A DNA stretch of 64,000 bases from Rapana venosa (Eukaryota > Mollusca > Gastropoda > Neogastropoda > Muricidae). The DNA is taken from the NCBI GenBank assembly GCA_028751875.1, contig CM054151.1, positions 44,672,576 through 44,736,575 on the forward strand, written 5' to 3'. Numbering within the stretch: the stretch's first letter is position 1; each line of letters opens with the position of its first letter. Below the pieces are notes generated by a model, which saw nothing but the letters and a program-made list of their open reading frames with translations, ran no database searches and was not told where the DNA came from. Position numbers and translations under genes: made by a program. Of the stretch, positions 1-13,030 are shown one piece after another.

Positions 1-2029
1 TTTGGGTTTGTTTTTGGGAGTTGTTTTTTCCTATTGAAAGTTAGATTGTTTTTTTTATGGGCCCTATATAGTTTTGGGGCTCTATTCTGTTTTTTGGGGG
101 GACGTGTTCAAAAGCGGGTTAAAACCACACGAACTTGGGGTTTAAATTTAAGTTTAAAAAAGGGGGGGTTTTTTTTAAAAGTATTTTAAACAAAAATAAG
201 GGGTTACAATAAGTAAATTAGAAATAAAAGTTGGCTACTGCAAGGAATTTTTGACCCCTAGGGCCACAAAACATTGCTTACTTAAAACATTATCTGACAC
301 CCAAATTAAAAAGTGACAGGGTTAACCCTCCAGCCCCTCAATGAAGCCCTTTGATTAAAAAAAGTCCACATTCCTTCATTTTTTTTCATGTGTTACAACA
401 AATGAGAAGGTTTTTTACTCTGTATATTACTTAAAAGGGCGGGGAATATATCAGTTAAACCCACCTATGCTAAAAGTTTTGGGCAAGATTTTTTGTTTAG
501 TGGGGTTACTGTGAAATGCCACAATTTTATTATATTAAATATACTTTCATTTTTAATTTAAAAAAAGGGTCCAAACCCCCAAAATTTAGGGGAATTTGGC
601 TTTGCTCAATCCAAGATCAACAGCGGGGTTTAATTTTGGATTACAAAGGTGTTTTTAAATCCCCATGCACCATTCGGGGAAAACCCGATTGCCCATCTGT
701 AAAGAGCAATTTTTTGGGTTTAGATACAAATGTTTGCAGCCCTCTTTATCTTTTAAAAAGGATGGAAAGTCACCCGAATTCCTGTATCCCCAGTCACGGG
801 GAAACGGAAATAGATCTTATTAAAAATTCCAGAAATTTTACCAATTTGCTCTTGGGGAACCCCGGGGTGACATTTTTAGGGAGTGCCCTTTTTTCCCTAT
901 TTGAATTATATCAGGGGACAAAAAAACACAATTATAAATCCATTCCAGATAAAATCCCTTTAAATATAAAAATTTAAAGGAGCAGATGGAGTAAGTTTAA
1001 AAAAAATTTTTAACCCTCAAAATTTTGAAAGTTTTAAGAGTAATAATGTAGATGTTTTATTTTTAAAAATTTAAAGGATGAAATTTTATCCCTAGCTGCC
1101 AAATTTTAAATCTTTTCCCTTTAGACGGGAATGGTCCAAGGTTTAATAATCCTTTTGAAATTGTTGGTGGTCGATTTGTGTGAAAAAGGGGGGTTGAAAC
1201 AAAAAAAAAAGAAAGTTTTAAAGCTTTTGTAACGGGACATTTTTCGTTTAAAAAATGAAAAAGACATAAAAAAAGCAAATATAGATTGCAGCAGAACCAT
1301 AGGGTGAAAGGGAAGTCCTGTTTGGTTTTCCCTTTTGCATGAAAAAAAATGTCTCTTTTAAGTTTCCCCAAAAGGTTTAGTTTAAAGGGTTGAATCAATG
1401 AAAAAATGAGACACCCCTTTTCAATTCCCCAATTTTCAATTGATAAAAAAAAATTTCCATTTTATTGAAAAAGAAAGAAATTTTTTGCCAACTTTTCGAA
1501 AAAAAATAGGGGGCGGGAAAGGGGTCTGTCCCCCTTTTGAAAAGCATTAAAAAGAAGGTTTAAATTAACCCCCCGCTTCGATCCCCCCTCAAACGACCTG
1601 GGGTTTTAACCCTTTTGCCTGCTTTACCCCAAAATTTTCCCGGGGCCAAACGGGCCCCCTATACGCCAACCCTTTTAAAATTTTCCCGGGGGGTCAAACC
1701 CAAATTTAACAACCCTGCTTTTTTGCCTACAGTTAAAGGGGGAAAAACAAAAAATTAAATGGAGGTCACTCCTGTTGTTTGGGAACATTCTTTTCAAAAC
1801 CTTTAGGAAAAAGTTGTTTTTTAGCCCCTTTTTTGGGGTTTTTTTTTATGCATGACTGTTTGGAAAGTTCGTTTTAAAAAGGGGCGCCCACTTCTTTTTG
1901 GGGGCATTTTTTAACTTTACACACCCTGAAATTTTTGGAAAAAAAAAACCTGTGATTTCCCAAAACAGGGATAAAAAATGTCGGGATGATTCAGCTGTCG
2001 TGCAAAAAAAAAAAAAGAGAGATTTGGCC

Positions 2030-2280
2030 CACCACACCTACACACAAAAAACACTCAAACACAAACCACAACACACCACACACAAAACACCACCCCACAC
2101 ACCCCACACACAAAAACAAAAAAAACCACAAAAAACATTTTTCACACCTACTCCCCTTTGAAAAAAAACTTATTAAAAATTTTAAACCCCCCCCTTTTCC
2201 CCCCCCCCCCCCCCCCCCCTTATAAACCCCCCTTTTCCCCCCCCCCCAAAATTTCCCCCAAACCCCCCCCCCCCCCCCCC
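2030..2280. repeat. (CA)-rich tract followed by poly-C runs
   Basis: CA/CAA-rich sequence at 2030-2140 is followed by several C runs between 2186 and 2280. Run lengths are unreliable in this low-quality part. Confidence 0.75.
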
Positions 2281-3084
2281 TTTAAGTACATTATATATGT
2301 TCATTAGCCCCAAGTCTTCAAGGGAAAAAGCTTTGCTTGGCGGTTTGGGTTTTCATCTCCGGCCCATGTGTCGCCGTTAGAATGGATGCTGTTTAGCCTC
2401 TTTGGCTGTATTCTGAAGCTGTGGTCTGTACCCAAAAATCGCCCACACTGGTTTTTTTCCTCCCCTTTTAAATGAAGAAAGGGCACACTGGACAAGGGCA
2501 GAATGCCCGGGGTTTTGAAAAAACTCTGCGGATCCCGGAAAAATGGACGACGGGACTATTTTTTCCAACTGCCCGGTGGAAAAGGAGTTTGGTTTTAATC
2601 TGACGCAGACGTTAAAGGGACTGTTCCAGGGGGTTTTTTTTCCCCCTGGATTTAAACCCCGGCCCGATACCATCCACGAAAGTCCGGTTTAAAACGAAAA
2701 CCCAATTTTCCCGAGTCCCAAGGCACCAAAACAATTTGTGCACATGTTAAAACCCGCTCCCCCCTTTTAGAAAAGTAGGTTTTGTGTGGGGGTAGGAATG
2801 GGATGACAAAATTTTTAAAAGAACGGGGGTTTTTTGTGGTGTGGGAATCACCCCCGCTTTTGGGAAGGGTATTTTTTTCAATGGTGGGAAAAGATCACAT
2901 AGCAAAATCTCTCCTTTGGAGGCCCTGAGGGGGGCTGTGGCCTAAAAGGGAAAAGATAAGCCTCCCAATTTTGTTTTTTAAAGGGAAAAAGGGTTTATTT
3001 CCAAAAACCTAGGGCGGTAAGCAAGTTTGCCCAGAGCCCTCAGCTTCCCCAGGGCCACCCATTTTGGGGGAAATTGTACCTTAT

Positions 3085-3280
3085 AAACAGAGTTCCTCTC
3101 CCTCTCTGCTTTACCTTCCCTGTCCCTACAGGGGCAGGTACCATCTACGGGCGGGGGGACTTTTATAGCGTGCAAAGGGTTTCCCCCATCCATTTGGGTT
3201 TAACCCAGGCTCGATGTGTTTAAACTTTTGGCTTGGTAAAAAGGCCGGGTGCTCTGCCCAATGAGCTATGCCGACAGGCC
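3085..3280 (-). mobile_element. tRNA-derived SINE, family 1
   Basis: Read on the minus strand from 3280, the sequence starts like a tRNA. A box A-like TAGCTCATTGGGCAGAGC lies at about 3249-3266, and a degenerate box B (TCGAGCCTGGGTT type) lies near 3200-3218. The body contains a CCCTGTCCCTACAGGGGCAG stretch (plus-strand reading, about 3118-3137) and a CCTCTCCCTCTCTGCTTTAC stretch. The same head and body recur at 55675-55870, which is why I call it a SINE rather than a tRNA gene. The 3' boundary is not clear. Confidence 0.65.
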
Positions 3281-3479
3281 AAAAAAAATTTCCCGGATTC
3301 TGCTTTTCTGTGTAGGTGAAAGCAACAGAAGGTCCGTGAACCTTCCTTGAGGTTGTTTTCAATTTCTGATGAGTTAGGAAAACAAATGAGCTATTCAGAC
3401 TTTCTGGATTTTTCCCAAATGTAAAAGTCACAATTTTCCCTAATTATGGGGAAACCCCGGGTTTTACGGAGGTGATCAG

Positions 3480-3640
3480 AGATGTATGTGTTGTGTGTGT
3501 GTGTGTGTGGGGTGTGTGTGTGTGTGTGTGTGTGTGTGGTTTGGGGCGTGCTTTGGGTGGTTTTTGTTTTGTGTTTTGTTTTGTGTGTGTTTTTTGGGTG
3601 TGGGTGTGTGTGTTGTGTGTGAGTTGTTTCGTGTGTGGTG
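3480..3640. repeat. (GT)n microsatellite
   Basis: Long GT-rich tract with GGGGTG interruptions. Cys/Val-rich frames read through it are artefacts. Confidence 0.9.
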
Positions 3641-5202
3641 TTCAGATTTGGGTGCGCGTTTTGTATATGCTTTGTCGGGCCCCTCTCTCTCTTTCTGTGT
3701 GTGGGGTGTGTGTGTTTTGGCGGGGCGCCGCGCACCCCTCTGTCTCTTTTTTGTCTGTGCCTCTGTTTTTTGGTGGTTTTCTTTTTTTTGTGCGCCTATG
3801 TTTGGGGTGCTGGGACGTTTTTGCGAAATTTTTGTGCGTGAGTAAAGGGAAATTTAAATTTTGAAAAAAAAAGGAGGAGGGGGGAAAAAAAACCCGGCGG
3901 AAGTAAGGACGACACAGCCCAAAGGGAACTTTAGAAATTTAATTTTTTTCTCCTTTGAAATCTTTCATTTGCGACATTATCATTCTTTAGGAAAATCAAC
4001 CCTTTACTCTGCCCCTTCAAAAAAACAGGGGTTTTTTCTTCCTCGAACAGTCCTTTGTGGTTGGTCCCTATAAAAGAAAGAGGGCTCAGAAAAACCAGTG
4101 CATCAGATAGAATCTTTTGTTTTCACCACATCAAAAGGGTTCATTTTTGGTGCCAAGCTCCTTCTGGGCTGGGACAGGGCTGCAAAAAACCAGCACAAAA
4201 CCCAAACAGGTTTCAAGATGAAAAAGGGTTTTTAATTGAGTAAACACTTATAAGCTTTTTGGGTTTTGTTTATGTTTAGGGTCTTTTTTTTCCCTAAAAA
4301 GTTTTTACACTTGTCGTTACTGTTCGTAGGAAAAATTTTAAAAGTCGGGGTTTTCCTGTGTATGGTTGTTGTTGGTCCTCAACCCCGCTCCTACAAAAAG
4401 TTTTGTGGCACCCCTTTTAAAAAAAGGGAAAAGGGATTTAGAAAAAAGGGAAAAACCCCAAGGGTCAGTGCATCTTTTATCTCTTTGTTCATTGTTGTGG
4501 AGGGTGTGCGTGTATTCTTTGGGCTGGGCCCTTCTGGGTTTTGACAAAAAAGGGAAAGGGAATTTTTTTTTAAATGGTTGTGTTTTGCTCAGGGTTGTTG
4601 AAACAATTTAAAATACCAGAAGTAAATCCAAAAAGGGTTAGTCTTCTCATGTAAAAGTCTGTTTGCATGACAACGAAAAAAATTCTTGATCTTTTGCTAT
4701 CTTCTTTACTAGGGGGGATTTTCACATCGAAAAAATTGAAAAGGGTTTGGAAAATTTTGGGGGAAAATGTTGAAACTGCCATAATTTCTTCTTATGAGGG
4801 AAAAAGTGTCACTGTTTTTCCCCCCCCCTTTTCCATTCTAGGAAATTTTGGCCCCGGCTGTTTAAAAAGTGAGCAAGGGGGGGCAAACAGGGGGTTTTAG
4901 AATGAACCTTGCAAAAATGGCAAATTCATTCCAGTTGTGCCAAGAATCCCTTCCCTAAAAAAAGGTGACAAACTAGCCTTTGAAACATAACAAAGGTGGT
5001 CGGACAAAACGACCGAAAAAAGATCCCCCTGTCACTATAACCCCTAGGGGTTTGGGGCAGCTTTTGGGTTTTTCAGTTTAACCCAAAAGGAATGAGATGT
5101 TCCCGTTCTATTTGGATGGGGGTTTTTTTAAAGGCCCGTCACACCCCCCAAACCAACCAGCGCTAGCTTAAAGTCACAGATCACTTTGTGGCAAAGCCTT
5201 AT

Positions 5203-5545
5203 AAAAATTTAAAAATAAAATAATAATTTTAAAAAATAATAATAAATTAATTTAAAAATTTAAAAATAAAAATAATAATAATAAAGTCGGAATTTATTTA
5301 GGCTGAATTTGTAAAGCAAAAAAATCAAAGCGCTCAGATTTTTTTTTCATACCCCTTTAAAATCATGGCAGATTTCTCTCCGTGAAATTCGGGCTGCTTT
5401 CCCCGGGGGGAGCGGGAGAAACCCCGTTTGCCCCTTGCGCTTTCGCCAACCCCTTTTACCCCTTTTTTTTTTTGAGCTGTATTTGTTTTTTATGAATTTT
5501 TTGGGGGGAAGCCTTGAGGGGACACAGCGAACCCTTTTAATTTTT
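5203..5545 (-). mobile_element. 5'-truncated SINE with (AAT)n tail, same family as 30528-31060
   Basis: Read on the minus strand, this copy matches the 3' half of the SINE at 30528-31060. It has the GAATTTCACGGAGA-like segment beside CCCGGG, the AGCGCTTTGATTT segment and the GCGCTATATAAATTCC-like end, here degraded. The (AAT)n-like tail lies at 5203-5284. The tRNA-like head is not visible, so the copy is 5'-truncated or its head is lost in poor sequence. Confidence 0.65.
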
Positions 5546-5860
5546 ACACCCCTTTAAAATTTCGGGAGCAGTTTCGTCCCTTTTTAAAATGGTAGGGGTT
5601 TGGAAAAAAAGACATTTTAAATAGTTCAAAATGAACTGCAAGATTGAAAAGGAATAGTCTGTTGCCTGCTTTAGTCATGTACCCCGGGAAAAAATTGTTT
5701 TGTGGGGATGCTACTACCTGGGCATCAAAACCCCTTTCCCCTTTCAGAGTAAACACACCTTCAGCACAGAGGTGGGTTTTTGCTGAAAAGCTCCACAATA
5801 CTTCACCTTGGGTTTTTACTAAAACCTGCTTTGGATCCACAAAAAGCATTATGTTGGGGG

Positions 5861-6000
5861 AGGAAAAAAGGAGGGGGAGAGAAGAGGATTTTTGGGGGAG
5901 AGAGGAGAGAGAGGAGAAGAGAGAGAGGGGAGAGAGAGAGAGAGGAAAAGGGAGAGGAGAGAGGAGAGAGAGGGAGAGTGGGGGAGAGAGAGAGAGAGTA
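5861..6000. repeat. (GA)n-rich tract
   Basis: Purine tract of GA, GAGG and GGGA units. It explains the Arg/Glu-rich frame on the plus strand and the Ser/Leu-rich frame on the minus strand. Confidence 0.9.
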
Positions 6001-9000
6001 CAGAACAGGGAAATGGACAAAAAAGGGCAGAAAGAAACTGTAAAAAAGATTAGTGGGAAACCGAGAGGACGAGACATAAAGGGAAAAAAAAGTTTTGGGA
6101 AAAGAAAAAACAACAAATAGACCTAATGTGTCATCACTTAACATCATCGATTTTCTTTTCATTCTAAAATTTATTGTGGGGTGAGTGCCCAAAAATTTCC
6201 ATAAAGTATATGCTTTCATCATCCTGGTTTAAAAAAGGAGGGGGAAGGGAGGGGAAAGGTTTTGTGCTGCAAAAATAAAAGGGAACCCCCCTTTGGGGTG
6301 TGCAGAGTTAGCTGGGGGGGCACAGTACACGGTTTTTACTTTTAAAACCCTTTTTGCAGATTTTTCGTGGGGGTTTCCCTTGGTTTTCCCTTTTGGAGGT
6401 CTCTCCCGATCTTCCCGTCATGTTTTGCCCTGAAGACGAACCGTGGGGTATGTACCTCACAGGAGTCATCGCGTGGGGGGGGACCTCACTTTGGTGAACC
6501 CCAAAAAAACATTGCCGTGGAACTGACAAATGAGAATCTCCTTTCCCCTGTTGCCCGGGGACACCGAAAACCCCGCTTTCAGAGCCCTCAGAGACAGATT
6601 CGACACTCCAAAAAAATATCGGAAATAATTTTTGACTCTTTTGCTAAGATGGGTTTGGACCCAAATTTTTCATCCCCCAGTGTCTAAAGGAAAAACTGAC
6701 GTTGAACTTCACTGTAAAAAGCCCCTTAAAATCAAAAAGCCCCGGCTCCTGCAAAAATCGGTACTGTGGTTGACCCCAAAGATGTTCCAATGCTTGGGAA
6801 AACCCGGCCCGCTCTACAGAGGCTTCACGTCCATTTAATCTTCGGGAACTTCCATTTTAGTCACCTCTTTCGGGGCTCTAATTTTACCCCTCAGAGTTTA
6901 ACAAAACACTGGTTTAAACTTGGATCACTCTTGTATCTAAACCTAATGTTAAAGTTTATTTAAAAACAAGGGAAAGAACAAGACATTTTACAGAAAACTT
7001 GAAAGCGTTGGATTAAAATTTAAAAAAAAAGGATGGAAATTCACCAAAAACCGTTTTATTTGCCAAAAAATTTTAAAACATTTGCAAACTGACACTTTCC
7101 CAAAACCCGTGGATCAGCTTCTGTGAGGACTCAAAAATATCTTTTTCTGTGCAAGGAAACTGCTGTACCTCACCATTTTTGGGAAAAGTCAAAGGGAACT
7201 TCTGTCTGTAAAAACTGGGTCCTGACAGGCTCCCACACTCTTTAAAACTCCCGAAAACACAGCCTTTAAAATTTTCACCACCCAGACATGTACTTACTTA
7301 ATTTAGTAGAACAAAAATTTCCCGGGGTGACGTTACTAAGAGTTGGGCAAAAAACTTCGCCAAAAACAAAATTGATTCCCCCTTGAAGGGAAAAAAAATT
7401 TTTAAAAGCTTGCCTGTTTCTTTTTACGGGAAATCCAAAAAAACCCGCGCGATAGATCAAAGGAAAAAGCCAATTAACTATTGCCCCCAAAAAAATTTAA
7501 GCACCAAATAGATCCACCCCGTACAAAAGTGACAAAAGTGCAGGGAAGAAAGATAGCGAATAGTAAACCCCAAAATTTTACCCAAAAACAGCCAACAAGA
7601 AAAAAGGGTTATTAAAAAACTGCAAAAGCATGGTAATCAATTTAAAAGCATGAGTAGAAAAAGAACTACCCCAGTAGTACTATTAACAATTTTTCCCTAC
7701 ACAACACAACAACACAGTGATTAGAACGAAAACCCCCAGCTCATTTTCAAATGGCCCTTATCCCGCAATTTTCCCCAAAAAACAGACTGAGACCCCAAAT
7801 TCTCAAATCACCCCAGAAGCCCTGAGTCTTGAAACAATTTGTCAGCTACCAACAAAATTGACACACCAGAAATCCTCCTATTCCCCCTGGGGGGGGGTTT
7901 CCTCCCTGATGCCCCGGGTAAATGGATTCTCCTTTTCCCCCCGCGGCAGGTCCGTTGCGGGGGATGAACCTCCCCTTTTTGGGGCAGACCCAACAGCCCA
8001 ATGTCCCGAGAACCCCGCAGGGGGTCCCCTTGTTCTGTCCTTTTACCTCCTTGTCCTCCCGTAAACGGTGTGGCCTTTCCCAAGTCCCGTCCATGGTGGT
8101 TTTTCAGCAGATACCCGCCCCCACCACCAACACCATCAGGGGGGTTCTCCCGGCCTTTGAAACCCCCTTTTTCTGGTCGTTAATTTCCCCGTCTGCTTTT
8201 TATGGAAAATTTTTCTAACCCGAAGGGCAGTTCTTTCCCTGCCTTTGGGGCTTTTTCGACGTGCTCTGCTGACCTTTTCCTTGTGGGCCATTTCGGAAAG
8301 CCATCCCTTGTCCACCCCCCATATGACCCTTGGGTCGATTTTGACCCGTGCCTTTCCCCCTTGCTGGTGAGGGAGAGGGTTTTTATCAAGGCCCAAACTG
8401 GGCCCCTCTTTGGTCCTTTTTGGCCCCCCGGCCTTTCAGCTTTGGGGGACCCTTTTTGTCGTGGCAGATCGTAGGGAATTGGGTTTATCCGGGAGCAACT
8501 CCCCGGGTTTGGGTTTAAATTATCCCCTGAGGAAATTTCCCCAAAACCTCGCGCTCCTTTCTTTTTGGTCACCACCAAAAATTCTGTGTCAAATACTACC
8601 CACCTTATTTTCATTGTCGCCAATAGGGGTCTTTTCGTTTTTCTCAAAACTCCCTAAAATTTCGTATGCGCGAAAGGACTTTAGAGTGCGACAGTGGGAA
8701 AAATCGTGTGCTCCCCTTTCGTTTTTGTGGGTTCGCTTTGCTTTCTCCGTGGGGACCCTTTGGGCCTTTAACCCCCCGCTAGAGATCTACATGAGTCGAG
8801 CGTTTATGGTGAGATGAAAGCTGGGGGGAAGGGAAGGGGGTGCCCTGAACATCAAGGCCTGGGCCTCCCCCTTTATTCTTTCCCGCGTCAAAATTTCTCA
8901 GCTGGAGTGCGGACTTTTTCATTTTTCTGGTCTGTCAGCCCGCGTTTCCCAACAACACCAAAAAAGCTGTTTGGTATTGCTGAAGACACGGGTTCTCAAA

Positions 9001-10689
9001 ACACAAAAAAACGCCTGTTCAAAAAGGCATTTTGCAAGAAAATGCATTTTTACTTTAAAACACCCGTAAAAAAACTATAAATTCCCGATTTAAAAAAATA
9101 ATACCCACAAGAATGTAAATAAAAAAACTAGAAAAGCACAAGAATGAATTTCAAAAGTAGGTTCGAAATATATCACGCAAACAGAAACACACAGCAAATC
9201 TGATGAGGCAGTTCTCCAAGGTAAAATTTGAGGGGGGGAAGGGAAAAAAAGGGAGACCCCCGCCCTCCCCCATTTCCAAACATCGCTGGGATTTAGTGGT
9301 CTGGGGGGCTGGGAGGCGATCTTTTTGTTTCCTGAAGGGCAGTTCTTTTCCCCCGCCTTTGGCCTTTTTTTAGAAACAGGACAGAAAGATGGAGGACCCT
9401 GATGGCATTTCGTGGAGCTCCTACCCGCGCGCGATGAGACAACTAGTGACTCAACTGTTATCAAGCTTTGTTTTGCTTGGATGTAGACCCGTTAAATGTA
9501 TTTTTGTACAGCATGTGTTTTGGGGCCCTTTTTTGACAGTCATTTACATTGACTCGTGTGCTCTGAAAACAAAAATGATATCTTTTCGCTACTGCTTGTA
9601 CTAATACGCCAGTAAATATTTTTTACTTTGAAAATTGTTTCTTGAAGTCTGCATTTTTGTGGCCCTTTTTTCTCTTTTCTTTTGTCTTGGGTTTCTATGC
9701 AGTTATTCGGGCTCCCCAAAGAAACCCCATTTAGACCCGTTTGTCGTTCTTTCAAAGACACAAGTCCACAAGGAGTTTTTCTACGAAGGGCGGGCCCTGG
9801 TTTTCCAAACACAAACATGCCTTGCAACCCGCCCCTTTGGGTCACTTTGTGACGCGATTCTCTGCTCCCAAAATTTTACCCGGAAAAATGTTCACAAAAA
9901 CCCAAAACCCGTGTTGATAAATCTGACGACCCTTGCATGAACTTTTACAGGCACAACGCAGAAGGAAACAAAACTGGGGCCGTTTTTTCATCACCCCCCA
10001 AAATGACCCAGCAGCAGTGCGGGCTCCTCTGGATGGTGTCTGAAAGGTGGCCTGACCTTGAACGGCCCCCTTGTGGCCTTTCCCACCTTTTGGGTGTGGA
10101 AAATGACGAATTTTGGGGATGGCTAAAAAAGGACAGATTGAAAAGAGAGGCGTGGGAACGGCAGGGCCGAGCCTCACAGAAGACGAGGGGAGCAAAAAAA
10201 AACCCAAAAAAATTTTTAAAAAAGGAAAAAGGGGGGGCGCTGGCCTTAATGCAACACGTGAGAGAGCGGCCCCGGTTTTTAGCAGAAAAAACCCCGTCGT
10301 GACGAAAGTGTATAAAACCCCAAAAACAATGCAGCATTTAAAAAAACGCGAAGACAGCCAAAAAAGTTTTATTTAAAAAAATTTTTCAAATGTTTTAATA
10401 TTTTTGGGAGAATTTTTTTTCATATTTAACAAATTTTGTTGGAGGGGTTAAAACATTTTTTTATTTTTAAACCCCAAAACGTATTTAAGCAAGAACAACA
10501 AAACATGCATTCAACTCCAAAAATCATGGGGGTATAAAAAAACCAGGGGAAAAGTCATTATTCATGTTTATGGTTTTGCTTTTTGGGTTGGGGCTTTTTT
10601 CTGCTTTTTTGTTATCCGTGGTAAAATTTTGTCGTCGTTTTATGGTTATTTTCTTCTGTTGCCTTTTGGGTTGCGTAGTACGTAATGTT

Positions 10690-10950
10690 TTTAACGAATT
10701 TTCATTCATTGGTTTTTAAAGCGGGTTTCAACTCCGTTTTTTTCTTTTTAGGCCCCTTCCTCCTCCCCTTTTTCCTTGTTTTTTCCTCCCCCCCCTTCTT
10801 TACCTCTCCTTTTCCTTTACTTTTTTTCCCCCTTCTCCTCCCCATGCTTTTCCTTTCCCCCTTCCCCATTTTTTTTGTCTCCTTTTTCATGTTCCCTTAT
10901 TTTTTTTCTTCTTCAACTTTTTTTTTCAATTTTTTTTAAAAAACTTGACC
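10690..10950. repeat. Polypyrimidine T/C-rich tract
   Basis: An almost purely pyrimidine plus strand of irregular TTTCC/CCCTT composition in low-quality sequence. Confidence 0.8.
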
Positions 10951-11299
10951 CGGGGGGCTTAAAATAACTGTTTATTTTTTTCAACTTTAAAGTATGGTCC
11001 AGGAAAAAATTGCACCCATTTGGGAGTGAAGAAAAATTTTAAAAGACACTAGGGCCTGGTGGGAAATTGTAAACCCAAAAGACAGGCACGAGGCGAAGGG
11101 GTTTTTCCATCATCATTTATATCTGTTATCGAATACAAAGGGGCCCTTTTTCACACCCACAGTCAGGGTTTAGAAAGCCCCCCACTTTTTGTTTAAACAG
11201 CACTATGCAGGATTAAGGATTTCATGGCTGCGAGAAAAACAATTAAAGGGGGAAAAAGGGGGTCGGTGTTATTTTTTTTGATTTAAGAAAAGGGTTTTA

Positions 11300-12350
11300 A
11301 ATTTTAAATTTAAATTTTTAAAAACTTGTTTCATAAGTTCGGTTATTGGGTTTAGATGATAAACGTCTTACAGTTCTTTAAAAACTTATTTAACAAACCC
11401 CATTTAGTCAGTTTTGCTAATCAAGTTACCTCTCCCCAAAAAAATTGTTCCCTGTGGTGTGCCCAAGGTTCAGTTTTAGGGGCGTATTATTCTCTCTTTA
11501 CTTAAAAAGTTTTTCCTTTTTAAACCCTTTAAAAAAGTTGTTTTGTGATTTATTTGGGGTTTATACAACTTTTCAGTTCGCTAGTTTGATATTTTAAAGG
11601 GTATCAATTTATTTTTTAAATATTAATTTTTAATTCAGTCAAATTTTGGGGGTGTGAGTCCCCCAAAAACTATGTTGTTATCCCGACAAAAAAAGAAGCC
11701 CATGCTAAATTTTTTTCACGTCCCAAAAAAAAAAAAACCCCTTTTAAAAAAAATTTATTTTTCAAAAAAAAGTATAAAAATAAAACATAAATTTAAGTTT
11801 TAAAAGCACAAAAATTTCTTGGTGTAGTCAAATTTACGAAAGCCTTCTATGGCAGGTCATGTTTACAAAATTACTAAAATTTTTCATCCACTGTATTCCA
11901 ACTTTCGCAAATTAAACATTTTCTTGATGAACAATCAAAAAGAAAATTCTATTTTGCTTTAATTCAATCTCGTTTAGATTATTGCTCCGTTGTCTGGGGG
12001 AAGTGCGCTCCATCTAATTTAAAACCTCTTTACTCTCTTCAAAAACGAGCCGTTAAAGTAATAAGTCATGATAAGTTGACAAATGTATTAAATGATAATT
12101 TATTTAAACACCTTGAGATACTACTGCTTTACTTGGGCCTCCGATTTAATGTTTTAGCTCTTGTGCATAAGATAGTTTATGATGCTTGCCCTGGTTATCT
12201 AGAAACAATGTTCTCTTTCGAACATCATCACGAATGAGACAGTCTTACTTAGATCTATTCAAAAAAAGTTTTTCTTTTAATGGTAGTAGAGAATGGAATG
12301 CCCTTCCACCGATGTAGAATACCAGTGTACTCTAGACCGAAATAAAACAG
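11300..12350 (+). mobile_element. LINE fragment: C-terminal half of a CR1/Jockey-type reverse transcriptase (decayed)
   Basis: Translation in shifting plus frames gives an RT palm region. At 11452-11487 a GVPQGSVLG-like motif is encoded with one frame break. A segment reading like LNLFNKPxFVSFANQV precedes it, as is usual in this LINE superfamily. Downstream, at 11947-12000, the frame reads IQSRLDYCSVVWG, the hallmark that follows the RT thumb in CR1/Jockey-like elements. At about 12271-12315 it reads NGSREWNALPP, matching the usual C-terminal xxWNxLP signature. The catalytic FADD box would lie near 11560 but is not readable in the poor sequence. Frame breaks and stops make it a dead copy. 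Its 5' part, if any, is lost in the degraded sequence; the 3' end runs out before the (GT)n tract at 12.46 kb. Confidence 0.75.
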
Positions 12351-12458
12351 CTGTTGTTTGGTACGTGTGACTAACTACTCGCAGTCAACATACACAATGA
12401 ACTCCATTATGTATGAACAGAATTGGTGCTATATTGACTATGGTAACAAAGACATATA

Positions 12459-12638
12459 GTGTGCACGTGTGTGTGTGTGGTAGGGGGGGGGGGGGGGGCG
12501 TGTGCGTGCGTTCGTGTGTGTGATTATGGTATGGGGAGTCGAGAATGGTGTGTATGTGTGGTGTGCCAAAGAGAGAGAAGTGGAATGGGAGGGGGGGGGG
12601 GGGGGGCGTCTCGTTTCTGCGTTGTGTGTGATGCTGTG

Positions 12639-12670
<32 letters not shown>

Positions 12671-12887
12671 GTGTTGTGTGTGTGTGTGTGTGTGTGTGTG
12701 GGGGGGAGGTAAAGAGTACATGTATGCGTCTGTGTGTAGATCAGGGCATACCAATGCTGTACTGTAAGAGCTGTCTCTTTCTGGCATTTGCTTGAATAAA
12801 AAAATGAATGTGGAGGGGGAGGGGGGGTGGCGGACGGGGTGTGGGGGGTGGGGGGGTCTGAGAACGTTTGTATGCGTATGCGTGAGT

Positions 12888-12982
<95 letters not shown>

Positions 12983-13030
12983 GTGTGTGTGTGTGTGTGT
13001 GTGTGCGTGTGTATGTGTGTGTGTGCACGT
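12459..13030. repeat. (GT)n / G-run microsatellite complex
   Basis: Two GT-rich arrays (about 12459-12715 and 12885-13030) contain several G runs of 9-16 bases. About 170 bp of non-repetitive, unrecognised sequence lies between them. The long His/Thr and Cys/Val frames here are repeat artefacts. Confidence 0.9.

Larger units (their letters stand above)
1..11800. other. Low-quality, homopolymer-smeared consensus (first part of contig 1)
   Basis: Bases are drawn out into neighbouring homopolymers (runs such as aaaa, cccc, gggg, tttt every few bases), and reading frames break constantly. Around 11.3-11.9 kb the texture changes to ordinary sequence without any gap. The same texture marks all of 49.1-64 kb, where comparison with a clean copy shows that it is sequence error rather than biology. 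Outside the repeats listed separately, 1-2030, 2290-2980, 3650-5200, 6010-10680 and 10960-11300 contain nothing I can assign. Open frames here (for example 516-977 plus, 5644-6120 plus, 8180-8647 minus) have no recognisable domain and should not be taken as genes. Confidence 0.8.

Noticed and set aside
516..977. 153-residue plus frame
   Set aside because: It lies in homopolymer-smeared sequence, has Asn/Lys/Ile/Phe-biased composition and no recognisable motif.
5644..6120. 158-residue plus frame with a PGKKLF segment recalling an RNase H/protease region
   Set aside because: Similarity is limited to a few residues and the rest of the frame is a (GA)n tract. Not supportable.
7846..8094. Possible gag-like zinc knuckle on the minus strand (CWVCPKKG...)
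   Set aside because: Two cysteines have CX2C spacing, but the histidine and the last cysteine are absent and the spacing is off by one. The sequence is too poor to claim an LTR retrotransposon.
9290..9640. Possible LTR or end of a retroelement; a motif around GAAGGGCAGTTCTT also occurs near 8222
   Set aside because: No paired LTR, primer-binding site or polypurine tract could be seen. The shared motif is short and lies in low-quality sequence.
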